This document shows, in pieces, positions 1 to 8,600 of a stretch of 56,474 bases of DNA (positions within the stretch are counted from its first letter, which is position 1; the number at the start of each line of letters is the position of its first letter). The translations under genes and the position numbers were made by a program. The notes under the pieces are model-generated. The model did not search any database and was not told the DNA's origin. It saw nothing but the letters and a program-made list of their open reading frames with translations. This DNA is from an uncultured Collinsella sp. (lineage in GTDB: Bacteria; Actinomycetota; Coriobacteriia; Coriobacteriales; Coriobacteriaceae), in contig CABSNH010000001.1 of assembly GCA_902478985.1 (NCBI GenBank), positions 1-56,474 of the forward strand. The letters run 5' to 3'.

Positions 1-480
1 CTTGTGGATGGCGGGGTTGGCGGGGTTTACAAACTGGCCGGGGATAATGCTGTTGGGTGTCTCCTTCTGCAGTTCCTCGGCCTTGGCGATGGCGCCCTTC
101 ATGCCCTTGGAACCGTCGGTGAGCACGAGCTGTGCGCCGTATGCCTGCATAAGTTTGCGGCGCTCGACGGACATGGTCTCGGGCATGGTGATGATCACCT
201 TGTAGCCGCGAGCCGCCGCCACCGAGGCGATGCCGACGCCGGTGTTGCCACTCGTGGGCTCGATGATGGTGTAGTCGCCGCCGCGCACGAGCTTGCCGGC
301 CTTCTCGGCCTCGTCGATCATGTTCTTGGCGACGCGGTCTTTGACGGACCCGGCGGGGTTGAAGTATTCCAGCTTGACGAGCACGCGGGCCTTGAGGTCC
401 TCATCGGCCTCAAAGTGAGTGAGCTCCAGAAGCGGGGTGTGGCCGATAAGCTGATCGATGGACGTATAAACATTGCTCAT
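1..480 (-). CDS. cysK: cysteine synthase (O-acetylserine sulfhydrylase), 3' end cut off
   Basis: The 160 visible codons begin MSNVYTSIDQLIGHTPLLEL, the usual CysK N-terminus. The PLP-lysine motif is present (NPAGSVKDR, Lys near residue 45), as is the substrate loop EPTSGNTG. CysK makes cysteine from O-acetylserine and sulfide in the cytosol. The reading frame runs off the window edge, so roughly half the usual length of about 305 residues is missing; this is a boundary effect, not a lesion. The ATG follows a good GGAGG ribosome site seven bases upstream. The gene is divergent from an Rrf2-family regulator, an arrangement that suggests sulfur-responsive control. Family assignment is secure. 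Confidence 0.95.
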   Translation of the reverse strand, partial: MSNVYTSIDQLIGHTPLLELTHFEADEDLKARVLVKLEYFNPAGSVKDRVAKNMIDEAEKAGKLVRGGDYTIIEPTSGNTGVGIASVAAARGYKVIITMPETMSVERRKLMQAYGAQLVLTDGSKGMKGAIAKAEELQKETPNSIIPGQFVNPANPAIHK

Positions 481-512
481 GGTGAACCTCCAAAGTGTTC
501 AAATGGCTGGAT

Positions 513-564
513 ACCGTGTGGGTTCACGGTGTGTGTAGCAGCAAACCCACAAACTTTATGGGTT
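513..564 (-). promoter_or_regulatory. cysK leader with competing dyads
   Basis: Two inverted repeats lie in the predicted cysK leader. AACCCA (544-549) pairs with TGGGTT (559-564), and ACCGTG (513-518) pairs with CACGGT (525-530). The loop of the second holds another TGGGTT (519-524) that could instead pair with the 544-549 arm. The alternatives exclude each other, as in attenuators or protein-controlled leaders. No known riboswitch class was recognised. Confidence 0.35.
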
Positions 565-586
565 GTTCTTTTTGCTGTTGGCAAGC

Positions 587-615
587 ATAGTAGACAGTAA
601 AGCCTAGTAACGCAA
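587..615 (-). promoter_or_regulatory. predicted promoter of cysK
   Basis: Read on the minus strand, TTGCGT (610-615) and TACTAT (587-592) are separated by 17 bases. Transcription should begin near 580, leaving a leader of about 100 bases before the cysK ATG. The assignment is from sequence match only. Confidence 0.6.
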
Positions 616-668
616 TAGGAAATAGAAGATTATTGCGAGTCGATTAACCAGCTTGACGGGAATAGGTA

Positions 669-696
669 TTTTCAAAACCAATTTTTCGGCTAGAAT
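669..696 (+). promoter_or_regulatory. possible promoter of the Rrf2-family regulator
   Basis: TTTTCA (669-674) and TAGAAT (691-696) are spaced by 16 bases, 36 bases before the start codon. TAGAAT also stands before dnaE (9418) and the protein at 23991. The -35 element is weak. Confidence 0.35.
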
Positions 697-732
697 TTCT
701 ACGAATTAAAAGACCGAAAGGCAGCAATATAT

Positions 733-1161
733 ATGTTGGTTTCCACAAAGGGCAGATATGCCCTGCGCGTTATGGTCGACCTGGCCGAGCACCAGGCGGC
801 AGGCCGCATTCCCCTCAAAGAGATCGCGGCGCGTCAGGGGATTTCTGAGAAATATCTGGAGAACATTTTGGCTACGCTCGTCCGCGCCAATATGCTCTCG
901 GGCATGCGCGGCAAGGGTGGCGGCTACGTGCTCACGCGCCCGCCCGAGCAGTACACGGTGGGCGAGATCTTGCGCCTGACCGAGGGCAGCCTGGCACCGG
1001 TCGCATGCCTGGACGGCGACTGCAAGGGCTGCTCGCGTTCGGACGAGTGCCCCACGCTCGACGTGTGGAAGAACCTGGACAAGCTCATCAACGACTACCT
1101 CGACGGTGTGACGCTCGATGCGCTCGTTGCCCCCAACGAGGGCTACGACTACGTCATCTAG
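733..1161 (+). CDS. Rrf2/IscR/CymR-family transcriptional regulator
   Basis: The 142-residue protein has the Rrf2 winged-helix N-terminus (STKGRYALRVMVDLA, then ISEKYLENILATL and GMRGKGGGYVLTR, the recognition helix and wing). A cysteine cluster follows at residues 92, 97, 100 and 106. IscR uses Cys92, 98 and 104 to hold a 2Fe-2S cluster; this protein has four cysteines in the same segment, so an Fe-S or redox-sensing role is plausible. It is divergent from cysK. In Firmicutes the Rrf2 protein CymR is controlled through CysK, so a sulfur regulator is an equally good reading. The length is typical. The specific regulon cannot be told from sequence. Confidence 0.9.
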   Translation: MLVSTKGRYALRVMVDLAEHQAAGRIPLKEIAARQGISEKYLENILATLVRANMLSGMRGKGGGYVLTRPPEQYTVGEILRLTEGSLAPVACLDGDCKGCSRSDECPTLDVWKNLDKLINDYLDGVTLDALVAPNEGYDYVI

Positions 1162-1170
1162 CCCCACCTG

Positions 1171-1190
1171 TCATTTGGGGACGGGGCAGA
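1171..1190. repeat. degenerate copy of the GGGGACGG intergenic repeat
   Basis: TCATTTGGGGACGGGGCAGA lies just after the regulator stop codon. It shares its GGGGACGG core with the palindrome at 2337-2423 and the copy at 40608. It may equally belong to the CTGGGACGGG type at 13266. No paired arm is visible here. Confidence 0.4.
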
Positions 1191-1230
1191 AATGCTGGAT
1201 TTTCTTGCCCTCTGAGGCTCGACAAATGAT

Positions 1231-1266
1231 AAGGCCGCCCATCGTTGCGATGGACGGCCTTCTTTA
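1231..1266. terminator. bidirectional terminator between convergent genes
   Basis: A 14-bp stem with one mismatch (1231-1244 with 1248-1261) and a TTG loop sits between two convergent genes. It is followed by TTCTTT on the plus strand and preceded by an A-rich stretch serving the minus strand. Confidence 0.75.
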
Positions 1267-1297
1267 GGTGTGTTGTGGCGGTCCGAATCCGGTCGCT

Positions 1298-1663
1298 TTA
1301 GTTCCTGGCGACGCTGTCGAGAATGCTGCGCATGATGGATACCAGGATGCTGCCCATAAAGGCCGATCCAAAGCTGGCAATGGAGATACCCGCGCCCAGC
1401 AGATTGACCGACAGGTAGCTGGCCAGCTCGAGCATAAAGCTGTTGACCACAAGCTGAAAAATACCAAGCGTGATAATAGTGAGCGGCAGCGAGATGACCG
1501 TCAGGAACGGCTTTACGAGCGAGTCGACTATGTTGAGGAACAGTCCCACGAAGGCAAAACACACCCAGGCGTCGGCCATGCCGAAGGGCTGAATGCCGGG
1601 GACGAGAAACGTTGCGATCGCGATGGCGATTGAGGTAAAGAGCCAGTTAAGCATAAAGCGCAT
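1298..1663 (-). CDS. phage holin family 4 / YvlD-like small membrane protein
   Basis: The 121-residue protein is almost wholly hydrophobic, with about four membrane segments (IAIAIATFLVPGI, VCFAFVGLFLNIVDSLVKPFL, VISLPLTIITLGIFQLVVNSF and a C-terminal segment). This fits the PF04020 family (phage_holin_4_2, YvlD), usually chromosomal membrane proteins of unknown role rather than phage lysis factors. The start at 1663 has a GAAAGGA site seven bases upstream; the longer frame to 1762 adds unlikely sequence. There is no phage context. Family fairly sure, function unknown. Confidence 0.8.
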   Translation of the reverse strand: MRFMLNWLFTSIAIAIATFLVPGIQPFGMADAWVCFAFVGLFLNIVDSLVKPFLTVISLPLTIITLGIFQLVVNSFMLELASYLSVNLLGAGISIASFGSAFMGSILVSIMRSILDSVARN

Positions 1664-1932
1664 GGTGTGAATCCTTTCTTGCGCAAGACGTGGCAAAGAG
1701 GCGTGAGAGGCACATGCCTTTGCAACTCGGGTAGATGCGCGGGCACGGCCCTGTTTGGGCACCCATTGTTCCAGATATTCGTGGAGCTTGCGTGCGCATT
1801 CGGTTTCAAAACGGCGTTCGTCCTAAAAAACGTGCCGCTGGCAGAGAGTCTTGTCGCTTTAGTTTGGTGGTGTGCTAAACTGCTACGGGCAAAAGCCACA
1901 GGCGTTGCCCTATTGCATATTACGGGTGAACG
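1664..1932. other. intergenic stretch upstream of yerC and the holin-like gene
   Basis: No gene is supported here. It should hold the promoter of the minus-strand holin-like gene and the plus-strand yerC promoter. A weak candidate for the latter is TTGTCG (1851-1856) and TAAACT (1876-1881) with a long 19-base spacer. Confidence 0.4.
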
Positions 1933-1983
1933 ATGCCCGATGTCAGTATCAACTTCGATGCCTTTTGGCGGGTTTGGCGGTGA
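1933..1983 (+). CDS. possible 16-codon leader peptide with two Trp codons
   Basis: An ATG preceded by GGGTGA at 1924-1929 opens a frame reading MPDVSINFDAFWRVWR. Its stop TGA lies three bases before the yerC ATG. Trp occurs at codons 12 and 15, near the end, as in Trp-sensing leader peptides, and the next gene is TrpR-related. This could be a leader that couples translation of yerC to Trp-tRNA supply, or chance. No clear attenuator hairpin was found between it and yerC, and the distance is too short for one. Confidence 0.35.
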   Translation: MPDVSINFDAFWRVWR

Positions 1984-1986
1984 TCG

Positions 1987-2286
1987 ATGAATATCGAGAA
2001 CATGTTTGACAAGCCTGATGTCAAGCAGCTGGTCCACGCATTTAGCCTTTTGGACGACGAGAAAGATATCCAAGCGTTTTTGACCGATATCTGCACGCCG
2101 CGTGAGATTTGCGATCTATCGCAGCGTCTGCAAGTCGCGCGTTACCTGGACGAGGGCGAGCCCTATGTCGAGGTTCAGGCGCGTACCGGCGCTTCGTCCA
2201 CCACGGTGAGCCGTGTATCCAAGGCGCTCAACGGCGAGTACGGTGGCTACCGCAAGATCCTCATTAAACTGGAGGATGGCGAGTAG
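1987..2286 (+). CDS. yerC: YerC/YecD family TrpR-related protein
   Basis: The 99-residue protein matches the YerC/YecD branch of the Trp-repressor superfamily. It has a helical N-terminus (FSLLDDEKDIQAFLTDICT), then PREICDLSQRLQVARYLDEG and a helix-turn-helix (YVEVQARTGASSTTVSRVSKALN). The residues around the turn resemble TrpR, but the family's ligand is not known to be tryptophan. The GGCGGTGA upstream can serve as a ribosome site. The length is normal. It is a single-gene unit closed by the terminator at 2314. Confidence 0.9.
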   Translation: MNIENMFDKPDVKQLVHAFSLLDDEKDIQAFLTDICTPREICDLSQRLQVARYLDEGEPYVEVQARTGASSTTVSRVSKALNGEYGGYRKILIKLEDGE

Positions 2287-2313
2287 GCCAGCGACAACAT
2301 TGAATTACGAAGA

Positions 2314-2338
2314 GCCGTCCCTCCGGGGGCGGTTTTTT
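2314..2338 (+). terminator. terminator of yerC
   Basis: A short GC-rich hairpin (CCGTCC and GGGGGCGG) is followed by TTTTTT at 2333-2338. It abuts the long palindrome that starts at 2337. Confidence 0.7.
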
Positions 2339-2423
2339 GATCCCCTGGGGACGGAGGAAAACGGATCACCGGGTTAGACTGACCCCCTCGATGATCCGTT
2401 TTCCTCCGTCCCCAGGGGATCAA
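2337..2423. repeat. perfect 32-bp inverted repeat, GGGGACGGAGG family
   Basis: The arms 2337-2368 and 2392-2423 are perfect reverse complements of 32 bases separated by 23 bases. Each arm reads TTGATCCCCTGGGGACGGAG and continues to ACGGATCA. A single arm recurs almost identically at 40608-40638. This looks like a REP/REPIN-type dispersed palindrome, perhaps moved by a REP-associated (RAYT) transposase encoded elsewhere. It lies between yerC and addB and could also block readthrough. Confidence 0.8.
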
Positions 2424-2506
2424 ATCTGTTGGCGTGGGGCAAATCTGTCCGCTTGGGCGGGTAGGATGGATACATTGATTATTGCGAACAGTTTGAGCGG
2501 AGGACC

Positions 2507-5500
2507 ATGCCTGTTCGAATCTATACCACCAATGCCGGCACGGATTTGAGCGATGCCGAGTCGGCGTTGCTTGCCGACCTTATTGCCCGCCACGGGCGTG
2601 CCGTGCTGCTGGCGCCAACGTTTGCCGAGCTCGACCTGTGCCGTCATGATGCGGCGGAAGCCGGGATTTCGCTGGGTATCGACTACAAGACGCCTACATC
2701 GTGGCTTCGCTCGCTTTGGGAGCTTTTGGGCGACGGGCGCGGTTTCGTCGACAACCTGCAGCGCCAGATGCTGTTTTCGGACATGGTCACGCGCCTCGAT
2801 GATGCCGACCTGCAGCCGCTTTCGCGCAGCCAGGGCACGGTGCGCATGCTCGCGCGTATGGCCCGCGATGTACTGCCGGGTGTGGCGGGGACGACGGCCG
2901 AGCGATGCCGTGGCAACAATTGCCAGCCTGAGCCAAAAAGCGATGCCGAGGCTCGCGTGTTCGAGCTTTTGCGTGCCTACGCGGGCGGTTTGGACCGTCG
3001 AGATATGGTCGAGCCCTGCGAGGCAGCTGACATTATGGCCGGTGTCCTGGCCGATAACCTGCCGGCGTGCACCCGCGCCGTATGCGTACGTGGTGTCACG
3101 TCGTTTACGTACGGACTGCTCGAGCTGCTGTCTGCCGTGGCGAACAATGGGGGAGAGGTCGTCGTGCTGCTTGCCCACGAGCAGGCGGCTATGCGCGATG
3201 AGCTTGCCACGGCATTTGATGCCCGCGGTGTGCTGTTTGAGGTCGGGCCGCTGGGGGAGGGTGTCGGCGCGTCTGATGCCGCTTGCGGGACCGCCGCTCA
3301 GCCTGCCTTTATTGAGGTCGCCGGGCCCCATGCCCGTGCTCATGTCTATGCGGACGCCATCGATAAGTTGGTGAAAGTGCACAAGGAGTCCAAGGCCGAT
3401 AAAGCTACTGCAACGCCCGCCGACCCCGTGCGCGTGCTCGTTGTTTCTGCCCGGGCACCCCAGCTGTTCGGTGAGCTCGCCTCTCGTCTGGCGGCTCGTC
3501 ATATCGCCGCCGAGACAGCTGAGTTCACGGCGTTTTCCCAATCCATTGCGGGCAGGCAGTTTGCGGCGCTTGCCGGTCTGATCGAGCGTATGAAGGCCGC
3601 CGATGAGGGCATGGCGTCAAAGACCGAGTGGTGGCCCGCGCCGGAGCTTACCGACTGGATCTACAGTCCGCTTTCGGGCGCTGATGCCGTCAATGCCCGT
3701 ACCTTCGATAAGAATATGCGTCTCTCGCGCAGCAAGACTACCGCGGGCGTTAAGAGCCTGCTGCAGAGTGTCCAAGGCCAGGTGAGGGGCGCGCGCAAGG
3801 CGGCGAGCGACGATAACTGGTTTAAGAACGTACCGTGTGTGGTCTCGGACGTGTTCCAGGCTCTGTGGCGTGACAAGCCCGTGACGGCGCTCAAGGCCAT
3901 GCTTGCCGTTGCCGAGGCGTTGCCCGATCGCGCCCTTGGAGGCCTTGACGGTCAGGCTCGTCGCCAGGCGGAGGTGGCCTTGCTGCGCCACGCCATCGAC
4001 ATCCTTATGAATGGCGCCCGCGTGCTCGACGTGTCGCAGGCCGCGACCGTGCCCGTGCTCGATGGCATTCGCACCAAGGTGGACAAGCGTAGCACCGCCT
4101 ACGATTACGAGACCTACGAGGTTGACCGTGCGCCACGTGCTCAGGTTCGTTTTGCTTCGCTTGCCGATGCGGCAGCTCTGCGCCCCGGCAGCTACGATGC
4201 CGTACTGTTTGCCGATGTCGATCTGGACAGCTATCCGCTCTCGCACGAGGAGGGGCCGCTGGCCACGCTGACGGCGAGCCTTGGTCGCGAGGGCGTGACG
4301 CTTGAGCCCGCGGCCTTGCTGCGCGCGCGCTTTGGCCACGCGATGCAGGCGTCACGCGGCCCGGTTACGCTCGCCCGTGTGACCCACGATCGCCAGGCGC
4401 GCGAGTGCTATCCGGCTGCCGTGTGGACCGAGTTGCGGGCGCATGCCGAGGCTGACGGCGCTAAGATCGCTGACGACGCTAAGACCGCTGGTGACGCTAA
4501 AGCCGCTGGCGCCGACAAGGCGAAGTGCGTGGGTGAGGGTGATATCGTAAGGGACTTCGATCCCGCGGCAGGCGAAGGTCTCAAGCGCGAGCGCGTGACC
4601 TGTGAAGCCCCTCAGCATCTGAGTGCCGAGGCCGTGCCGTATTTGGTCCTGCGTCGTCGCGATGGCGAGGGCGAGGACGCGCCGCTCGTGCCGCGCCTGA
4701 CGTCCGCCTCGCAGATCGAGGCCTATTCCACCTGCCCGCTGTGCTGGTTCGTCTCGTATCGCGTCAAACCTCAGTCCATCGATGCGGGCTTTGGCAACAT
4801 GGAGAAGGGCAACTTTGTCCATGACGTGCTGGAGCACTTGCATGCACGTCTTCCGCAGGAGGGCATGGAGCGCGTGACGCCCATGAATCTGCCGCGCGCG
4901 AAGGAGCTGCTGCACGAGGTCTTTGCCGAGACCCTGGCCGAGCACGCCGGCAAGCGCGGTACCGAGGGCCCGCTGGTGCCGCTCTCTCCAGTGGAGGAGC
5001 GCCAGGCGGCCGAGATCTTGCCGCAACTGGAGGGCGTGCTCGCCTACGAGTCCGAGGCGCTCGCGCCCTTCGCGCCGCGCTACCTGGAGTTTGCGTTCAA
5101 CGAGCTCCAGGTCGAGTATGCCGGCTGGCCGCTCGGCGGGCGCATCGACCGCGTGGATGTGGACGCCGAGAACCGCGCTGTGGTGATTGACTACAAGCAT
5201 CGTTCGGGTGTCGAGGAGTTTAAGCTCGCCGACCCCACGGTGCGCGACGAGGAGTCGGGCGAGGCCCCCATCGACGATCCGCGCTGGCTGCCGCCCCATA
5301 CCCAGACACTCATCTACGCGCAGGCCATGCGCCGGGCGCTGGGTCTAGATGCCCGTGCGGCGCTCTATTTTTCGACCAAGGGCGGCAAGCCCGCACTGCG
5401 TGGTGCCGCAAGTGCCGAGTTGCTCGAGGAAGAGCGCGGCGACGGCCGCATTCCGGGCCTCAAGAAGGGCTTTCCGGGCGAGGGCGGCAACATGGACTTC

Positions 5501-5656
5501 GATGCGCTGCTCGACCGCGTGGAGACCGGCATTGCCGAGCGCCTGCGCGAGCTCGAGGCGGGCAACGTTGCCGCTGTCGACCCAACGTCGGCTCAGGCCG
5601 CGCATGCGCGCTGCTCGTATAACCACGAAGGAACGTTTGTAAGGAGGGACGTGTAG
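2507..5656 (+). CDS. addB: AddB-like subunit, PD-(D/E)XK nuclease
   Basis: The 1049-residue protein is the inactive-helicase plus nuclease partner in an AddAB-type break-processing enzyme. The C-terminal nuclease is visible: EAYSTCPLCW, GNMEKGNFVHDVLEHLH, GGRIDRVDVD (Asp881) and VVIDYKHR (Asp895, Lys897). Near the N-terminus I find no Walker A motif. Canonical AddB holds an Fe-S cluster with one Cys before the nuclease and three after it; here there are two before (CPLC) and only one near the end (ARCSYNHEG), so the cluster may be lost. A GGAGG site precedes the ATG. The gene lies directly upstream of addA with a three-base gap, indicating one operon. Confidence 0.85.
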   Translation: MPVRIYTTNAGTDLSDAESALLADLIARHGRAVLLAPTFAELDLCRHDAAEAGISLGIDYKTPTSWLRSLWELLGDGRGFVDNLQRQMLFSDMVTRLDDADLQPLSRSQGTVRMLARMARDVLPGVAGTTAERCRGNNCQPEPKSDAEARVFELLRAYAGGLDRRDMVEPCEAADIMAGVLADNLPACTRAVCVRGVTSFTYGLLELLSAVANNGGEVVVLLAHEQAAMRDELATAFDARGVLFEVGPLGEGVGASDAACGTAAQPAFIEVAGPHARAHVYADAIDKLVKVHKESKADKATATPADPVRVLVVSARAPQLFGELASRLAARHIAAETAEFTAFSQSIAGRQFAALAGLIERMKAADEGMASKTEWWPAPELTDWIYSPLSGADAVNARTFDKNMRLSRSKTTAGVKSLLQSVQGQVRGARKAASDDNWFKNVPCVVSDVFQALWRDKPVTALKAMLAVAEALPDRALGGLDGQARRQAEVALLRHAIDILMNGARVLDVSQAATVPVLDGIRTKVDKRSTAYDYETYEVDRAPRAQVRFASLADAAALRPGSYDAVLFADVDLDSYPLSHEEGPLATLTASLGREGVTLEPAALLRARFGHAMQASRGPVTLARVTHDRQARECYPAAVWTELRAHAEADGAKIADDAKTAGDAKAAGADKAKCVGEGDIVRDFDPAAGEGLKRERVTCEAPQHLSAEAVPYLVLRRRDGEGEDAPLVPRLTSASQIEAYSTCPLCWFVSYRVKPQSIDAGFGNMEKGNFVHDVLEHLHARLPQEGMERVTPMNLPRAKELLHEVFAETLAEHAGKRGTEGPLVPLSPVEERQAAEILPQLEGVLAYESEALAPFAPRYLEFAFNELQVEYAGWPLGGRIDRVDVDAENRAVVIDYKHRSGVEEFKLADPTVRDEESGEAPIDDPRWLPPHTQTLIYAQAMRRALGLDARAALYFSTKGGKPALRGAASAELLEEERGDGRIPGLKKGFPGEGGNMDFDALLDRVETGIAERLRELEAGNVAAVDPTSAQAAHARCSYNHEGTFVRRDV

Positions 5657-5659
5657 ACC

Positions 5660-8600
5660 ATGGATCTTTCGACCTTGATGCCGCAACAGCTGCAAGTCGT
5701 CAAAACGCTCGACCGCCCGCTGTTTGTCTCGGCGGGTGCCGGCTCGGGCAAGACCTTTACCCTCACGCGCCGCATCGTCTATGCGCTCTCGCCCGAATCC
5801 GGTCCGTTTGTCGAGCATCTGGACCAGGTGCTCGCCATTACCTTTACCAAAGACGCCGCGGCCGAGATTCGCGACCGCGTGCGCTGTGCGCTTATCGAAG
5901 AGGGCATGGACGAGGAGGCCCTGACGGTCGACGACGCTTGGATCTCGACCATCCACGGCATGTGCTCGCGTATCCTGCGCGCGCACGCGCTGGAGCTGGG
6001 CATCGATCCTGAGTTCACGGTGCTCACCGATACCGATGAGCTTATGGATCAGGCTGTCGAGCATGTGCTGGGGCGCGCGACGGCGCCCGATGCCGCGCCC
6101 GAGCTTGCCGCCTCGCTTAAGGACCTCTACGCTTGGTATCCCATGGCGGGCGAGGGCGGGCCGTTTGGCGCCGGTACCACCATCAAAGGCCTGGTGCGCG
6201 ACCTGTTGGAGCTATCGAGCCAGCTGCCGGGCGGCATGGACGATGTGTGCGTGGCGCGCGGCCAGGCCGACACCTCGGCGCTTGCCGATGCCTATCGTGC
6301 GGCGCTGGGCGCAAGCAAGGCCACGACCGAGAAAGCGCAGGCGGCACTCGACGCCATCGACGCGTTTGAGGCGAGCGGCAAAACCATGGAGGATGCGGCG
6401 CGACTCATGATGTCGTGCAGCATGCCGCGCGCGAGCAAGGCGTTTCCTAAGGAGCAGGTGGAGCTACTCAAGGCCGAGGCGGCTGATGCGTTTATCAATA
6501 TCGTGCTTGCCTGCGGCGGCCCGGCGCTCGATGCGCTGGTGGGGCTTGCCCGTGCCGTAGAGGCGGAGTACCGTGCGCTCAAGGCCGACCAGTCCGCGCT
6601 CGATAACAATGACCTGCTGCGCATGGCGTACGAGGCGCTGCGCGACTACCCGGCTATTCGAGCTGCCTATGAGGGCCGCTTTAAGATGGTCATGATCGAC
6701 GAGTTCCAAGATACCGACCAGATGCAGGTCGATCTGATTCGCTATTTGACGGGTGCGGGCGAGCGCGCGCTGTGCACGGTGGGCGATGCGCAGCAGTCGA
6801 TCTATCGCTTCCGTGGTGCCGAGGTCGAGGTGTTTCGCCGCCAGGAGCGCAAGGTGGGTTCGATGACGGCGTCCGAGACGGTCACCACGTCCGATGCTCC
6901 CGCCGGCGAGCTCGTCAAACTCGTGCGCAACTTCCGCAGCCACGACGAGGTGCTGCGCTATGTGGCGCGCGTCTTTGACGGCGACACCGGTGGTTTGATG
7001 CAGGGGTTCTTGGATCTTGAACCGAGCGACAAACGCAAGGACATGCTCAAGGCAAAGGCTTCGCGCCGCCAGGCGCTGTTCGTTGCCGGCGGCAGTATGC
7101 AGGAGCGCACGCAGGCCAAGGCCCGTGCGATCGCCGAGCGATTCCATGCGCTTGCCGATGCCGGCCAGCCCCAGGGCGGCATGGTGCTGCTGCTGGGTCG
7201 CATGACCAATGCCGACGTCTACGCGCAGGCCTTCCGCGACCAAGGACTCGACTGCGTCATCGCAGGCGGCTCGGTCTTTGCCCAGGCGGCCGAGGTGCAG
7301 ACGGTGCGTGCCCTGGTCTGCGCGCTCGCCAATCCGGCCGATACGGCCCAAGGCCTTATGCCGTTGCTGGCCTCGCCGATGTTTGCACTCGGCGCCCAGG
7401 AGTTCCTGGCGCTGGCGACCAAGCTCGACGAGCAGACGGGCGAGACGTCGCGCCGCAATATCGATGTGGGCATCATGAGCGATTCCGATGTGCCGGGTTT
7501 GCAGAACCTGCCGCTCGTAACGCGCGCCCGCGAGGTGCTGCGCTACGCACTGCGTCGCGTGGGGCGTGATTCGTTCGCTGCCATCGCGCGCGACGTGGTC
7601 AACGCCTCCGGCTGGTTCGTGCGTCTGGCGCAGCGCGGCCCCGAGGGCAAGGCCATTGCCGCCAACGTGCTCAAGGCGCTCGACGCCGTGGCCGAGGCAG
7701 AGGCCGAGCTCGGCAATTCTCCGCGCTCCATCGCGCTCGCCTTCGACCGCTTCTTGGCGGGCAAGGAGGCCCCGGGCGCCCTCAACGAGGAGGGCGACGG
7801 CGCGGTGCGCATCATGACCGTGCATGCGTCCAAGGGCCTGGAGTATCCGGTCGTGGCGGTTGCCGAGTGTTTTGGCGTGCGCAAATCGTCCGGTGCGGCA
7901 CAGATGGGTCGCGTCGAGGGCGGAGCGCAAGTCGTGGCGCTGCCGGCGCGCTTCGATGGCGTTAAGCTTGCCGACGGAACCTTCGTGAAGGGCGATGACG
8001 TCAAAAAGCAGTTTGAACACGCGTTTAAGGGCAAGGGTACGTCGCTGTGGCTGCCGCCGGAGCTCATGGAGGACGTCTGTGCGACGGGTTCTCCCGCCGA
8101 GGCATTTGCTCGCCTGCGCAACGACGACCTGCAGCTTTCGCTCGAGGAGCGGGCCCGCTTGCTCTATGTTGCCATGACGCGAGCGGGCGAGCTGGTGATC
8201 TTGGCGATGGATGCCGGTGTGAGCCGCGGCAAGGTGATGGCGCCGACCTTCGATGTCGAGACGGATCTGACCTACGACGTGCTGCGCCGCATCCTGCCGA
8301 CCGATAGTCTGGACATGCCGCAGCTCGATAGCGACCGTCTGGTGTTCGACAACTCCCAGCCGGGCGACTACGAGCTCATCTCGCTGGCGGACTTTACGTT
8401 TGGTGAGCAGGCGTTTGAGGCTAACGCTTCGCTGGATGCCGAGGGCAGGCTCGTTCGCGGCGATGTCGATGTCGCTGATAATGCTGCGCGCTCAACTGTG
8501 CCCGGTCCTGCCGACCCCAAGCCCGATGCGTTTGAGCTCGTGTATCCCCAGGCAGTGGGCGTGCGCATGGGCATCTGTCCGTTCCCGGTGCGTGACTCGT

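Noticed and set aside
1298..1663. Phage holin as a sign of a prophage.
   Set aside because: The PF04020 family is mostly chromosomal. No other phage gene lies near.
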